Source: Lachnospiraceae bacterium UBA4631 (lineage in GTDB: Bacteria; Bacillota; Clostridia; Lachnospirales; Lachnospiraceae). From it: DNA of 52,581 bases. How positions within the stretch are numbered: position 1 is the first letter of the stretch; each line of letters opens with the position of its first letter. Positions 26,658 to 35,331 of the stretch are shown piece after piece. The notes under the pieces were generated by a model. That model searched no databases. It was not told where the DNA came from and was given only the letters and a program-made list of their open reading frames with translations. The DNA is taken from positions 1 to 52,581 of the forward strand of contig DHMX01000009.1 in NCBI GenBank assembly GCA_002406015.1. The letters are read 5' to 3'. A program made the position numbers and the translations under genes.

Positions 26658-27617
26658 ATGATACAGAAAAAACAAAAGATATTTCTGATAATAATTCTTG
26701 TAGAACTGTTGGTGCTGGGAATGCTTTTAGTCGGTATCAGCCGCACCAGAAGCCATTCGGATGCACTGTTATTTGAAATACCGCAGGAACAACGGTCTTC
26801 ATTGGAAAATCCGGAGCTGAAGCTTCTTACGGAAAATGCATACTGGACGTTTGTAAATCAAAGATTTATATTGGTTTATGATGAAGAAGGAGTTTTACAA
26901 TGGGTCAAGATTGATAATGCATTTGGAAGAAATGATTATGATTTTGATGAGGCATTGATTACAGAGGGATATTTTCAGTATTATACGGAGGACGGACAAA
27001 TTGCATCCTCTGTCGGTATAGATGTATCCAGATACCAAGGAACTATAAACTGGCAGCAGGTAAAGCAGTCCGGAGTGGATTTTGCATTTGTTCGGGTAGG
27101 CTATCGCGGCTATGGGAATGGTGCAATTAAATTAGATGATACCTTTGACTACAATGTTGCTCAGGCATTAAAAAATGACTTGAGTGTGGGGGTATATTTT
27201 TATTCTCAGGCAACCACCTATGAGGAAGGTGTGGAAGAAGCACAATTTGTACTGGATAACATAAAAGCATATAATATCAATCTTCCGGTCGTGTTGGATA
27301 CGGAGGACCCTATGGATGAAACCGCCAGAACGAGTACATTAACACCGGAGGAACGTTCAAGAGCCTGTCTGGGATTTTTGGAAACTATACGGGCGGCTGG
27401 TTATGAGACTATGATTTATGCAAACCTTCGCTGGATTGCACTGGATTTGGATTTGAGTCAGTTATATGGTTATGATTTGTGGCTGGCACAGTATGCGAAT
27501 GAGCCAAGGCTGCCATATCAATATAAAATATGGCAGTATTCAGCAGAGGGGGTAGTTCCCGGTATTTCACAACCGGTAGATTTGAATATCGGTTTTGACT
27601 TTTTCGGTAAAAAATGA
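26658..27617 (+). CDS. Membrane-anchored GH25 muramidase
   Basis: A 319-residue protein with an N-terminal hydrophobic anchor (about 8-26) and a GH25 lysozyme domain from about 112 to the end. The domain starts at SVGIDVSRYQGTINWQQVK, with the first Asp of the active site, and has VVLDTEDP near 215 with the Asp/Glu pair that catalyses cleavage of the MurNAc-GlcNAc bond. About 80 extracellular residues lie between anchor and enzyme. It probably trims peptidoglycan during growth beside the LCP ligase. The start is two bases after the hydrolase stop. Confidence 0.9.
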   Translation: MIQKKQKIFLIIILVELLVLGMLLVGISRTRSHSDALLFEIPQEQRSSLENPELKLLTENAYWTFVNQRFILVYDEEGVLQWVKIDNAFGRNDYDFDEALITEGYFQYYTEDGQIASSVGIDVSRYQGTINWQQVKQSGVDFAFVRVGYRGYGNGAIKLDDTFDYNVAQALKNDLSVGVYFYSQATTYEEGVEEAQFVLDNIKAYNINLPVVLDTEDPMDETARTSTLTPEERSRACLGFLETIRAAGYETMIYANLRWIALDLDLSQLYGYDLWLAQYANEPRLPYQYKIWQYSAEGVVPGISQPVDLNIGFDFFGKK

Positions 27618-27629
27618 TGAAATAAAGTA

Positions 27630-27676
27630 AGAGGAATCGGATACAGCAGATGGCTGACCCGGATTCCTCTTTTTTG
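27630..27676. terminator. Terminator after the GH25 gene
   Basis: AGAGGAATC from 27630 pairs with GATTCCTCT ending at 27670, followed by a T run. It lies between the GH25 gene and the oppositely oriented tRNAs and may work in both directions. Confidence 0.8.
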
Positions 27677-27695
27677 TAAAAATAGGCATAAAAAA

Positions 27696-27769
27696 TAGCG
27701 GAAGGGAGATTCGAACTCTCGACACCACGGGTATGAACCGTGTGCTCTAGCCAACTGAGCTATTCCGCC
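27696..27769 (-). tRNA. tRNA-Met (CAT), elongator type
   Basis: On the minus strand a 74-nt cloverleaf: acceptor GGCGGAA/TTCCGCT with a G-T first pair, anticodon stem CACGG/CCGTG with loop TTCATAC (anticodon CAT), and T loop TTCGAAT. The first acceptor pair is weak and the D arm is of elongator form. The T stem has one A-C mismatch. CCA is not encoded. It is co-transcribed with tRNA-Val 17 bases upstream. Confidence 0.9.
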
Positions 27770-27786
27770 ATAATTATCAATCTATA

Positions 27787-27859
27787 TGGGACCTACAGGG
27801 CTCGAACCTGTGACCCTCTGCTTGTAAGGCAGATGCTCTCCCAGCTGAGCTAAGATCCC
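27787..27859 (-). tRNA. tRNA-Val (TAC)
   Basis: On the minus strand a 73-nt cloverleaf: acceptor GGGATCT/AGGTCCC, anticodon stem TCTGC/GCAGA with loop CTTACAA (anticodon TAC), T loop TTCGAGC, discriminator A. CCA is not encoded. It leads a two-tRNA transcript with a strong promoter. Confidence 0.95.
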
Positions 27860-27881
27860 ATAGTCGCTTGACACAAGTGAT

Positions 27882-27910
27882 ATTATATTGCATAAGAAAA
27901 AAGAAGTCAA
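27882..27910 (-). promoter_or_regulatory. Promoter of the tRNA-Val/tRNA-Met transcript
   Basis: On the minus strand TTGACT (27905-27910) and TATAAT (27882-27887) with a 17-base spacer, close to consensus, 22 bases before tRNA-Val. Confidence 0.75.
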
Positions 27911-27979
27911 GCCCTAATTTGAAAAATAAATTCTTTTTCAAAAAATGATGAGAATTTCGGTCAAAAGAAACGTAAACCA

Positions 27980-28008
27980 TGGATTTTTTTTCGTATACCT
28001 TTTATAAT
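27980..28008 (+). promoter_or_regulatory. Promoter of ispF
   Basis: TATAAT (28003-28008) is a consensus -10. TGGATT (27980-27985), 17 bases upstream, is a weak -35. AGGAGG at 28033-28038 then leads to the ispF ATG. Confidence 0.5.
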
Positions 28009-28043
28009 AGATAAAAACAGGAATAGGACAGTAGGAGGTTTCT

Positions 28044-28598
28044 ATGCGAGTAGGAATGGGATATGATGTTCATAGATTAGTAGAAAATCGAAAGTTGATT
28101 CTGGGAGGCATCGAGGTTCCTTATGAAAAGGGATTATTAGGACACTCGGATGCAGATGTGTTAACACACGCTATTATGGATGCATTATTAGGAGCTGCGG
28201 CACTGGGAGACATCGGAAAACATTTTCCGGATACCGATTCCAGATATGAAGGTGCAGACAGTATGCAGTTATTAAAGCACGTTAAGGAAATGCTGGAAGA
28301 GCATCTGTTTTTCATTGAGAATATAGACGCAACAATAATTGCACAAAGACCGAAACTGGCGGCATATATACCGGAAATGGTGAAGCGGATTGCAGAGGTA
28401 TTGGAATTGCCGGAGAGCCGGGTGAATGTAAAAGCAACGACAGAGGAAGGGCTTGGTTTTACCGGAAGCGGAGAAGGCATTTCCGCACAGGCAATCTGTG
28501 CGTTGGAAACCGTTGCAAATTATAATTACGATGATATACAGGAGAGCGTTCCGAATTGCAGCGGTTGCAGCGGCTGTCCGAGAGGAAAGGCGGAATAA
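28044..28598 (+). CDS. ispF: 2-C-methyl-D-erythritol 2,4-cyclodiphosphate synthase with cysteine-rich tail
   Basis: A 184-residue IspF, the fifth step of the non-mevalonate isoprenoid pathway, converting CDP-ME 2-phosphate to MEcPP and CMP. The metal-binding start is GMGYDVHRL (Asp8, His10), the LLGHSDADVLTHAIMDALLGAAALGDIGKHFP region is intact in pieces, and the substrate loop is TTEEGLGFTGSGEGI. IspF is usually about 157-160 residues. This one continues about 25 residues past the fold into NCSGCSGCPRGKAE, giving three cysteines spaced by two. The tail is unexplained. HydE starts two bases after the stop codon. Confidence 0.95.
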   Translation: MRVGMGYDVHRLVENRKLILGGIEVPYEKGLLGHSDADVLTHAIMDALLGAAALGDIGKHFPDTDSRYEGADSMQLLKHVKEMLEEHLFFIENIDATIIAQRPKLAAYIPEMVKRIAEVLELPESRVNVKATTEEGLGFTGSGEGISAQAICALETVANYNYDDIQESVPNCSGCSGCPRGKAE

Positions 28599-28599
28599 G

Positions 28600-29667
28600 A
28601 TGGCAGAAACGGTTGGAAGGATATTGCTTGAACGCTTGAATCAAACGCATATCCTTACCAGAGAAGAATATCTTGAATTGCTGAAATGCCGGTTTGAGCA
28701 ACAGGAGCCGTTAGACGATGTATTGTTTGAAATGGCAAGAAACTGGCAGCATCAGATATTCGGAAATAAAATCTATATACGAGGACTCATTGAATTTACA
28801 AATGTCTGTAAAAATAATTGTCTTTATTGCGGTATCCGGAAAGAGAATCGGAAGCTTCAACGGTATCGGCTTACCAAGGAGCAGATATTGGAATGCTGTA
28901 AGCTAGGGTTTGATTTAGGGTATCGGACTTTCGTATTACAAGGGGGAGAGGACCCATATTTTACAGACGATAAAATCTGTGACATTGTACATGAAATAAA
29001 GGCGAATTATCCGGAATGTGCTGTTACACTATCGATTGGGGAACGGGAACGTACCAGCTATGAAAGCTTCTTAAAAGCAGGAGCTACCCGCTATTTGCTG
29101 CGGCATGAAACGGCAAATCCGGAGCATTACAGAGCCTTGCATCCGCCGGAGCTGTCATTTGAGCATCGGATGCAGTGCTTAAGAGACCTAAAGGAGTTAG
29201 GGTATCAGGTAGGAGCAGGCTGTATGATAGGCTCACCCAGACAGACACTTTCCTGTCTGGCGGATGATTTATATTTTTTACAGGAATTACAGCCGCATAT
29301 GATAGGAATCGGACCTTATATTACGCAGAAGGATACCCCGTTTGCGGGAGCGGAAAATGGAAGTGTGGAACAGACCTTGTTTATGCTTGGAGTTTTGCGT
29401 TTAATGTTCCCGAAAGCATTGCTGCCGGCAACCACCGCATTAGGTACACTGGATGCAAGGGGAAGAGAACGGGGAATTTTAGCAGGAGCAAATGTAATTA
29501 TGCCCAATCTTTCGCCGGTTTCTGTGCGAAAGCAGTATCAACTATATGATAATAAAATCTGTATGGGAGAAGAAGCCGCTGAATGTATGCAGTGCATCCG
29601 GCAGCGAATTGCATCCATCGGATATGAAATTACAGTAGACCGAGGAGATTATCCTCAGACATTATAA
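28600..29667 (+). CDS. hydE: [FeFe]-hydrogenase H-cluster maturase HydE
   Basis: A 355-residue radical-SAM enzyme. The cluster-binding cysteines are C70, C74 and C77 (CKNNCLYC) in the expected position for HydE. Other matches are the FVLQGGEDPYF segment, the SIGERERTSYESF segment and the IGPYITQKDTPFAG region. HydE helps build the dithiomethylamine/iron part of the H-cluster. The ATG at 28600 gives the normal family length; a longer in-frame start at 28453 would lie within ispF. It forms an operon with hydG and hydF. Confidence 0.94.
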   Translation: MAETVGRILLERLNQTHILTREEYLELLKCRFEQQEPLDDVLFEMARNWQHQIFGNKIYIRGLIEFTNVCKNNCLYCGIRKENRKLQRYRLTKEQILECCKLGFDLGYRTFVLQGGEDPYFTDDKICDIVHEIKANYPECAVTLSIGERERTSYESFLKAGATRYLLRHETANPEHYRALHPPELSFEHRMQCLRDLKELGYQVGAGCMIGSPRQTLSCLADDLYFLQELQPHMIGIGPYITQKDTPFAGAENGSVEQTLFMLGVLRLMFPKALLPATTALGTLDARGRERGILAGANVIMPNLSPVSVRKQYQLYDNKICMGEEAAECMQCIRQRIASIGYEITVDRGDYPQTL

Positions 29668-29686
29668 CGGGAAGAAGGCTTAGGAA

Positions 29687-31111
29687 ATGTATCAATATGA
29701 TCCAAAAAGTAATAAGGCAGAGGAATTTATCAATCATCAGGAAATTATGGAAACCTTAGCATATGCTGAACAAAAGAAGGCAGATAAGGAACTTATCAGA
29801 GAAATTCTGGATAAAGCAAGACAACGGAAGGGACTTACACACCGGGAAGCAAGTGTATTATTGGCGTGTGAGCTGGAAGATGTAAATGAGGAGATTTTTG
29901 CTCTGGCAAGGGAGTTAAAGCAGGATTTTTACGGAAATCGAATTGTGCTGTTTGCTCCGCTTTACTTATCAAATTATTGTGTAAACGGATGTACCTATTG
30001 TCCGTATCACGCAGTCAATCACCATATGCCTCGAAAGAAGCTGACACAGGAGGAAGTGAAGCGGGAGGTAATTGCACTACAGGATATGGGACATAAGCGG
30101 CTGGCAATCGAGGCAGGAGAGGACCCGGTAAATAATCCAATTGAATATATATTGGAGTGTATAAATACTATATATGGGATTCATCATAAGAATGGAGCAA
30201 TCCGCAGAATTAATGTGAATATAGCGGCAACAACCGTGGAAAATTACAGAAAGCTGAAAGAGGCGGAAATCGGAACCTATATTCTGTTTCAGGAAACCTA
30301 TCATAAACAGGGATATTTGCAACTGCATCCAACCGGACCAAAGCATGATTATGACTACCATACCGAGGCAATGGACCGGGCAATGGAAGGCGGAATCGAT
30401 GATGTAGGCTGCGGTGTATTGTTTGGACTTGATAAGTACCGGTATGAATTTGCGGGACTTTTGATGCACGCAGAGCATCTGGAAGCAGTATTTGGAGTCG
30501 GCCCGCATACAATTAGTGTTCCGAGATTGCGGGATGCGGAAGATATTGATGCCAGTTCCTTCACAAACGGTATCAGCGATGAGATATTTGCAAAAATAGT
30601 TGCCTGTATTCGGATTGCGGTTCCATATACGGGCATGATTGTATCTACAAGAGAAACAAAGGAGTGCAGAGAGAAGGTGTTGAATCTCGGAATCTCCCAG
30701 ATTAGCGGAGGCTCCCGCACCAGCATCGGCGGATACGTTGAGCCGGAGCCGGAAAATCAAAGGTCCGAACAGTTTGACGTACAGGATAATCGAACCTTGG
30801 ATGAGGTGGTAAGCTGGTTAATGCAATTGGGCTACGTTCCAAGCTTTTGTACCGCCTGCTATCGGGAAGGCAGAACCGGAGACCGGTTTATGAGTCTTTG
30901 TAAGAGCGGACAGATTCAGAATTGCTGTCATCCAAATGCATTGATGACCTTAAAGGAATATCTTGTGGATTATGCATCTACGGAAACCAGAACTATCGGA
31001 GAAACATTGATTCAACAGGAGTTAAAGAACATACCAAAAGAACAGATTCGGAACATCGTAGAAAAGAATCTCAGGGAAATCGAACTGGGACAGCGGGATT
31101 TTCGATTCTAA
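29687..31111 (+). CDS. hydG: [FeFe]-hydrogenase H-cluster maturase HydG
   Basis: A 474-residue radical-SAM tyrosine lyase that releases CO and cyanide from tyrosine for the H-cluster iron. The radical-SAM cysteines are C98, C102 and C105 (CVNGCTYC). The C-terminal auxiliary cluster motif CX2CX22C starts at CTAC and ends in the CCHP pair, distinguishing it from ThiH. It is separated from hydE by 19 bases and from hydF by about 34 bases. Length is normal. Confidence 0.95.
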   Translation: MYQYDPKSNKAEEFINHQEIMETLAYAEQKKADKELIREILDKARQRKGLTHREASVLLACELEDVNEEIFALARELKQDFYGNRIVLFAPLYLSNYCVNGCTYCPYHAVNHHMPRKKLTQEEVKREVIALQDMGHKRLAIEAGEDPVNNPIEYILECINTIYGIHHKNGAIRRINVNIAATTVENYRKLKEAEIGTYILFQETYHKQGYLQLHPTGPKHDYDYHTEAMDRAMEGGIDDVGCGVLFGLDKYRYEFAGLLMHAEHLEAVFGVGPHTISVPRLRDAEDIDASSFTNGISDEIFAKIVACIRIAVPYTGMIVSTRETKECREKVLNLGISQISGGSRTSIGGYVEPEPENQRSEQFDVQDNRTLDEVVSWLMQLGYVPSFCTACYREGRTGDRFMSLCKSGQIQNCCHPNALMTLKEYLVDYASTETRTIGETLIQQELKNIPKEQIRNIVEKNLREIELGQRDFRF

Positions 31112-31145
31112 ATAACGAAGACGCGACATAGGAGGAGGAATGTAT

Positions 31146-32381
31146 ATGGGAATGAATGAAACACCGAATGGTGAAAGAGTGCATATCAGCTTGTTCGGAA
31201 AACGAAATGCGGGAAAATCCAGCTTGATGAATGCGTTGCTGGGGCAACAGATGTCTATTGTATCGGAAGTAAAGGGAACAACAACAGACCCAGTTCGGAA
31301 ATCTATGGAATTGCTGCCGATGGGTCCGGTGCTGTTTACTGATACGCCCGGTCTGGATGATGAGGGACAGCTTGGCAAATTCAGAATGGAAAAAAGCTAC
31401 CAGATATTAGAGGAGACAGATATTGCTATCGTGGTAATCGATGCAGTGATTGGAAAAGAAAAGGAAGATACAGTCATAATTGACCGTATCCGTGAGAAGC
31501 AGATTCCGTATGTGGTAGTATATAATAAGCATGATTTGATGCGTTCTCCAACCATAGAGACTGTAGATGTGCAGGCATTGGCAGAGCGGCAGAAGAACGG
31601 AGAAGAAATTGAAATCTGGGTTAGTACCATAGATAAATATCATATTCATGAATTAAAGGAATTGTTAGCCATTTTATTACCGGAGGAGTCCCTTCAGATA
31701 CCGCTTATTTCGGACTTGGTAAAGCCGGAGGATATAGTAGTTCTGGTAATTCCGGTAGATAAGGCAGCACCAAAGGGAAGATTAATACTTCCGCAGCAGC
31801 AGACGATACGGGAACTGCTGGATGTAGGAGCTATTCCGGTCATGACAAGGGAAACGGAGCTTACGCAGACCTTAGTGGCACTAAAGGAGCTGCCGGCAAT
31901 GGTGGTAACAGACAGTCAGGTGTTTGGCGAGGTGGCAGCGGTAGTGCCAGATAGCGTCTTTTTGACCTCATTTTCCATATTATTTGCCCGGCATAAGGGT
32001 GTCTTGGAGGATGCCTTACAGGGAGTTCAGGCATTAAGCCGGTTAAAGGATAAGGATACGATATTGATAGCAGAGGGCTGTACCCATCACAGACAGTGTG
32101 GAGATATAGGAACAGAAAAGCTGCCTGTATGGATTCGGAAACAGACAGGAGATAAAGAGCTTTATTTTGAATTTTGCAGCGGTATGGATTTCCCGAAGGA
32201 TATTTCAGGGTATCAACTGGTTGTTCAGTGTGGTGCCTGTATGTTAAATGAAAAAGAAGTCAGAAGCCGTTATCAGCGGGCAAGAAAACAAGGAGTTCCG
32301 ATGACAAACTATGGAATTATTATTTCAGAAATGAAAGGAATCCTGAAAAGGAGCATTGCCGGTCTGTCAGAGGAAGCATAG
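31146..32381 (+). CDS. hydF: [FeFe]-hydrogenase maturation GTPase HydF
   Basis: A 411-residue scaffold protein. The N-terminal GTPase domain has the P-loop GKRNAGKSS (18-26), a G3 DTPGLDD and G4 NKHD. A dimerisation domain follows, and a C-terminal Fe-S domain carries CTHHRQC and CGAC cysteines. HydF receives the products of HydE and HydG and loads the 2Fe subcluster onto HydA. ATG at 31146 is preferred over 31140 because GGAGGAGG (31131-31138) would be too close to the latter. No hydA is in the window. Confidence 0.94.
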   Translation: MGMNETPNGERVHISLFGKRNAGKSSLMNALLGQQMSIVSEVKGTTTDPVRKSMELLPMGPVLFTDTPGLDDEGQLGKFRMEKSYQILEETDIAIVVIDAVIGKEKEDTVIIDRIREKQIPYVVVYNKHDLMRSPTIETVDVQALAERQKNGEEIEIWVSTIDKYHIHELKELLAILLPEESLQIPLISDLVKPEDIVVLVIPVDKAAPKGRLILPQQQTIRELLDVGAIPVMTRETELTQTLVALKELPAMVVTDSQVFGEVAAVVPDSVFLTSFSILFARHKGVLEDALQGVQALSRLKDKDTILIAEGCTHHRQCGDIGTEKLPVWIRKQTGDKELYFEFCSGMDFPKDISGYQLVVQCGACMLNEKEVRSRYQRARKQGVPMTNYGIIISEMKGILKRSIAGLSEEA

Positions 32382-32384
32382 AAA

Positions 32385-33431
32385 ATGAAGATTCAGTATG
32401 ACGATAAAAAGCATAAGAAAGAGCTGTATGAGCTTTGGCAGGCGGCATTTCAGGATACCACCGCATTTGCAGAGTATTATTTTCAATGGGTATATCCGAG
32501 GAATCAAGTCATTGTGGCAGCAGACAGCGAAGGCATCTGTTCTATGCTGCATTTAAATCCATATACATGGGCTTGGAAGCAAAAGGCTCATAACGAGGAG
32601 GCTCATAAGACAACTGCTTACACAAAGACTCTCCACTATATTGTCGGAGTGGCAACAAAGGAAACGCACCGCAGACAAGGATTTATGGCGGCGTGTATGA
32701 AGCAGGCATTACAGGATATGGAGCAGGCAGGAGAACCGTTTACCTATTTAATGCCGGCAAAAAAGGAATACTATGAGCCATTTCAATTTGTCATGGTAAA
32801 GGAAGCCAGCAAATTAAGATATGAAAACGGAAGCTGGAGCAAGGAAGGGAAGGAAGCTGAAGGGAAGGAAGCGGATTATAAGTTGTCCCCGCTTCGAAGT
32901 CTGCAATATTTAGAACAATTGCAGGCAGAACTGCAATGTCAGGACGGAGCGATTCTGAAATGGGATGCTTCTGACGCATATGCCGCATATGTAAAGGAAG
33001 TCCGCAAAGAAGAAACCGTTCTTATAATTGAACAGATATGGCTGCCGGAAACAGAAAAAGAGAGACGGAAAGAAATATTGGAAAAAACGGTAATTCCTTT
33101 GTTATATCGGCAGGCAGGTGTTTATCCTGTGGAGTATCAGGTATCACAGGCGGTTATGCTCCGAATCCTGAATCTGGAGCAATTTGTTTCCCTGCTTCCA
33201 TATGAGGGAGCGGATATAACACGTCAGGTGTATGTAAGAGATGCTATATGCAAGGGAAATGAAGGTGTTTATTCCATTTTTCTTTCTTCAAGGGGAAATC
33301 AAGTTAAGCGTTGGAAACAGGAGGAAGAAGGAAAGCCGGACTGTGTGGAATGGGATATTGGACAATTGACGGACTGGCTGCTGCAAAATGCGGATTTTGC
33401 CGGTCAGATGTATATGATGGAGATTGTATAA
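32385..33431 (+). CDS. GNAT acetyltransferase (Eis-like architecture)
   Basis: A 348-residue protein. Residues about 1-150 form a GNAT domain with the acetyl-CoA signature in IVGVATKETHRRQGFMAACMKQAL and a LMPAKKEYYEPFQFV strand. Residues 150-348 are less conserved, recalling Eis-type proteins that join GNAT and sterol-carrier-like domains. Acceptor unknown. The gene begins three bases after hydF, so it rides on that operon, although no functional link to hydrogenase is known. A new promoter for cysS follows. Confidence 0.75.
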   Translation: MKIQYDDKKHKKELYELWQAAFQDTTAFAEYYFQWVYPRNQVIVAADSEGICSMLHLNPYTWAWKQKAHNEEAHKTTAYTKTLHYIVGVATKETHRRQGFMAACMKQALQDMEQAGEPFTYLMPAKKEYYEPFQFVMVKEASKLRYENGSWSKEGKEAEGKEADYKLSPLRSLQYLEQLQAELQCQDGAILKWDASDAYAAYVKEVRKEETVLIIEQIWLPETEKERRKEILEKTVIPLLYRQAGVYPVEYQVSQAVMLRILNLEQFVSLLPYEGADITRQVYVRDAICKGNEGVYSIFLSSRGNQVKRWKQEEEGKPDCVEWDIGQLTDWLLQNADFAGQMYMMEIV

Positions 33432-33438
33432 CCATTTC

Positions 33439-33467
33439 TTGACAAACTAAACCGGGAACCATATACT
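33439..33467 (+). promoter_or_regulatory. Promoter of the cysS cluster
   Basis: TTGACA (33439-33444) and TATACT (33462-33467), 17 bases apart, near consensus. The leader to the cysS ATG is about 40 bases, too short for a T-box. Confidence 0.75.
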
Positions 33468-33511
33468 TTTACGTGGATAGAATGAATGACAAAACGCAAG
33501 GAGATTCAAGC

Positions 33512-34918
33512 ATGAAGATATATAATACAATGACCAGACAGAAAGAAGAATTTGTACCGATTCGGGAAGGAAAGGTGGGCATTTATGTATGCGGGCCTAC
33601 CGTTTATGATTATATTCATATAGGAAATGCACGTCCGATGATCGTGTTTGATACCCTTCGCAGATACCTGACTTATAAGGGCTATGAAGTGAACTATGTA
33701 TCAAATTTCACCGATGTGGATGATAAGATTATCAAACGTGCAAATGAAGAAGGTGTGGATGCATCTGTAATATCCGAGCGATACATTAAAGAAGTAAAAA
33801 AGGATATGAAGGATATGAATGTGCAGGAGGCAACCACACATCCGAAGGCAACGGAAGAAATACCGGATATGATTGCCATGGTAGAGACTCTGATTCAAAA
33901 GGGATACGCATATGAAGTAAACGGAACCGTATATTTCCGGACCCGTCAATTTCAGGAATATGGAAAGCTGTCACATAAGAATCTGGATGATTTAAGAAGC
34001 GGAAATCGTTCCTTAAAGGTATCCGGTGAGGATGAAAAGGAAGACAGTCTGGACTTTGTATTGTGGAAACCGAAAAAGGAAGGGGAGCCATTCTGGGATT
34101 CTCCATGGGGAGAAGGCAGACCGGGCTGGCATTTGGAATGCTCCTGCATGTCTAAAAAATATATCGGAGATGTAATTGATATTCATGCCGGCGGAGAGGA
34201 TTTGATTTTCCCGCACCATGAGAATGAAATTGCACAGAGCGAAGCGGCAAACGGAACCGAATTTGCAAGATATTGGATGCATAATGCCTTTTTAAAGATT
34301 AATAATGAAAAAATGTCGAAGTCATTGGGAAATTTCTTTACCGTAAGAGAAATCGGGGAGAAATATCCGTTACAGGTGATTCGATTCTTTATGCTGAGTG
34401 CACATTACAGAAGTCCGTTGAATTTTTCGGATGACCTGGTGGAGGCTGCAAAAAATGGTTTGGACCGTATTCTGACAGCATATGAAAAGGTGTCGGATAT
34501 GGCAGATAAGGCAGCAGAACAAGAGCTGTCGGCAGAGGAACAGGAAAACAGTAAAAAAATAGATGCCCTAAAGGAAAAATATGAGGCCGCCATGGATGAT
34601 GACCTGAATACCGCAGATGCGATTTCTGTTATTTTTGAGTTAGTAAAGCTGTCCAATACGACGGTATCAGAAACGTCCTCTAAGCAGTATTGCCAGAAGC
34701 TTGTAACGGTTATCCGGCAGCTATGCGATATTCTCGGAATTGAAGTTACGAGAGAACAGCAATTGCTGGATACCGATATTGAGCGTTTGATTGAGGAACG
34801 GCAGCAGGCAAGGAAGAATCGTGACTTTGCAAGAGCAGATGAGATTCGGAATCAGTTACTGGAGCAGGGAATTGCATTAGAGGATACCAGAGAGGGCGTA
34901 AAGTGGAAGAAGATTTAA
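33512..34918 (+). CDS. cysS: Cysteinyl-tRNA synthetase
   Basis: A 468-residue class I synthetase. The zinc/active-site Cys is in YVCGPTVYD, the HIGH-like motif is IHIGNARP, KMSKSLGN is the KMSKS loop and HLECSCMSKKYIG holds further zinc ligands. It charges tRNA-Cys. ATG at 33512 has AAGGAGA before it, while a GTG at 33473 in the same frame lacks one. The 3' end overlaps the next gene by 16 bases. cysS-mrnC-rlmB-sigH is a gene order kept in many Firmicutes. Confidence 0.96.
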   Translation: MKIYNTMTRQKEEFVPIREGKVGIYVCGPTVYDYIHIGNARPMIVFDTLRRYLTYKGYEVNYVSNFTDVDDKIIKRANEEGVDASVISERYIKEVKKDMKDMNVQEATTHPKATEEIPDMIAMVETLIQKGYAYEVNGTVYFRTRQFQEYGKLSHKNLDDLRSGNRSLKVSGEDEKEDSLDFVLWKPKKEGEPFWDSPWGEGRPGWHLECSCMSKKYIGDVIDIHAGGEDLIFPHHENEIAQSEAANGTEFARYWMHNAFLKINNEKMSKSLGNFFTVREIGEKYPLQVIRFFMLSAHYRSPLNFSDDLVEAAKNGLDRILTAYEKVSDMADKAAEQELSAEEQENSKKIDALKEKYEAAMDDDLNTADAISVIFELVKLSNTTVSETSSKQYCQKLVTVIRQLCDILGIEVTREQQLLDTDIERLIEERQQARKNRDFARADEIRNQLLEQGIALEDTREGVKWKKI

Positions 34919-35331
34919 TCGGATATTTCAAAGAACACATGAAGCTGCCGAAGCGGGATATTCGGAGTTATTCCCCATTGACACTTGCCTATATCGGGGA
35001 TGCGGTATATGATTTGCTGATTCGGACCGAAGTGGTTTCAAATGGGAATTGTCAGGTCAACAAATATCACAGACAGGTGAGCCAGATTGTGAAGGCAGAG
35101 GCACAGGCAGAGCTGATGCATAAGCTGCTGGACGAATTGACGGAAGAAGAACGGGATATATATCACAGAGGAAGAAATGCAAACTCTTATACAAAGGCAA
35201 AGAATGCCAGTATGGGTGATTATCATCGGGCAACCGGATTTGAAGCATTGATTGGATATTTATACCTGACCGAGCAATATGCAAGAATTACGGAATTGAT
35301 TCAAATTGGAAGAGACAAGGAGCAGGCATGA
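34903..35331 (+). CDS. mrnC: Mini-ribonuclease III
   Basis: A 142-residue RNase III-like nuclease without the double-stranded-RNA-binding domain, matching Mini-III, which trims 23S rRNA ends. The catalytic region is YIGDAVYDLLIRTE near residues 30-43, and a second acidic site lies in TGFEALIGYLYL. The start is GTG inside the cysS end, and the stop overlaps rlmB by four bases, so translation is coupled through the whole cluster. Confidence 0.93.
   Translation: MEEDLIGYFKEHMKLPKRDIRSYSPLTLAYIGDAVYDLLIRTEVVSNGNCQVNKYHRQVSQIVKAEAQAELMHKLLDELTEEERDIYHRGRNANSYTKAKNASMGDYHRATGFEALIGYLYLTEQYARITELIQIGRDKEQA

Noticed and set aside
30077..30760. Long minus-strand frame within hydG
   Set aside because: It is antisense to a well-conserved enzyme, and its residue composition reflects the complement of coding sequence.
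33432..33511. T-box riboswitch before cysS
   Set aside because: The leader is only about 40 bases after the promoter and has no Stem I or T-box motif.
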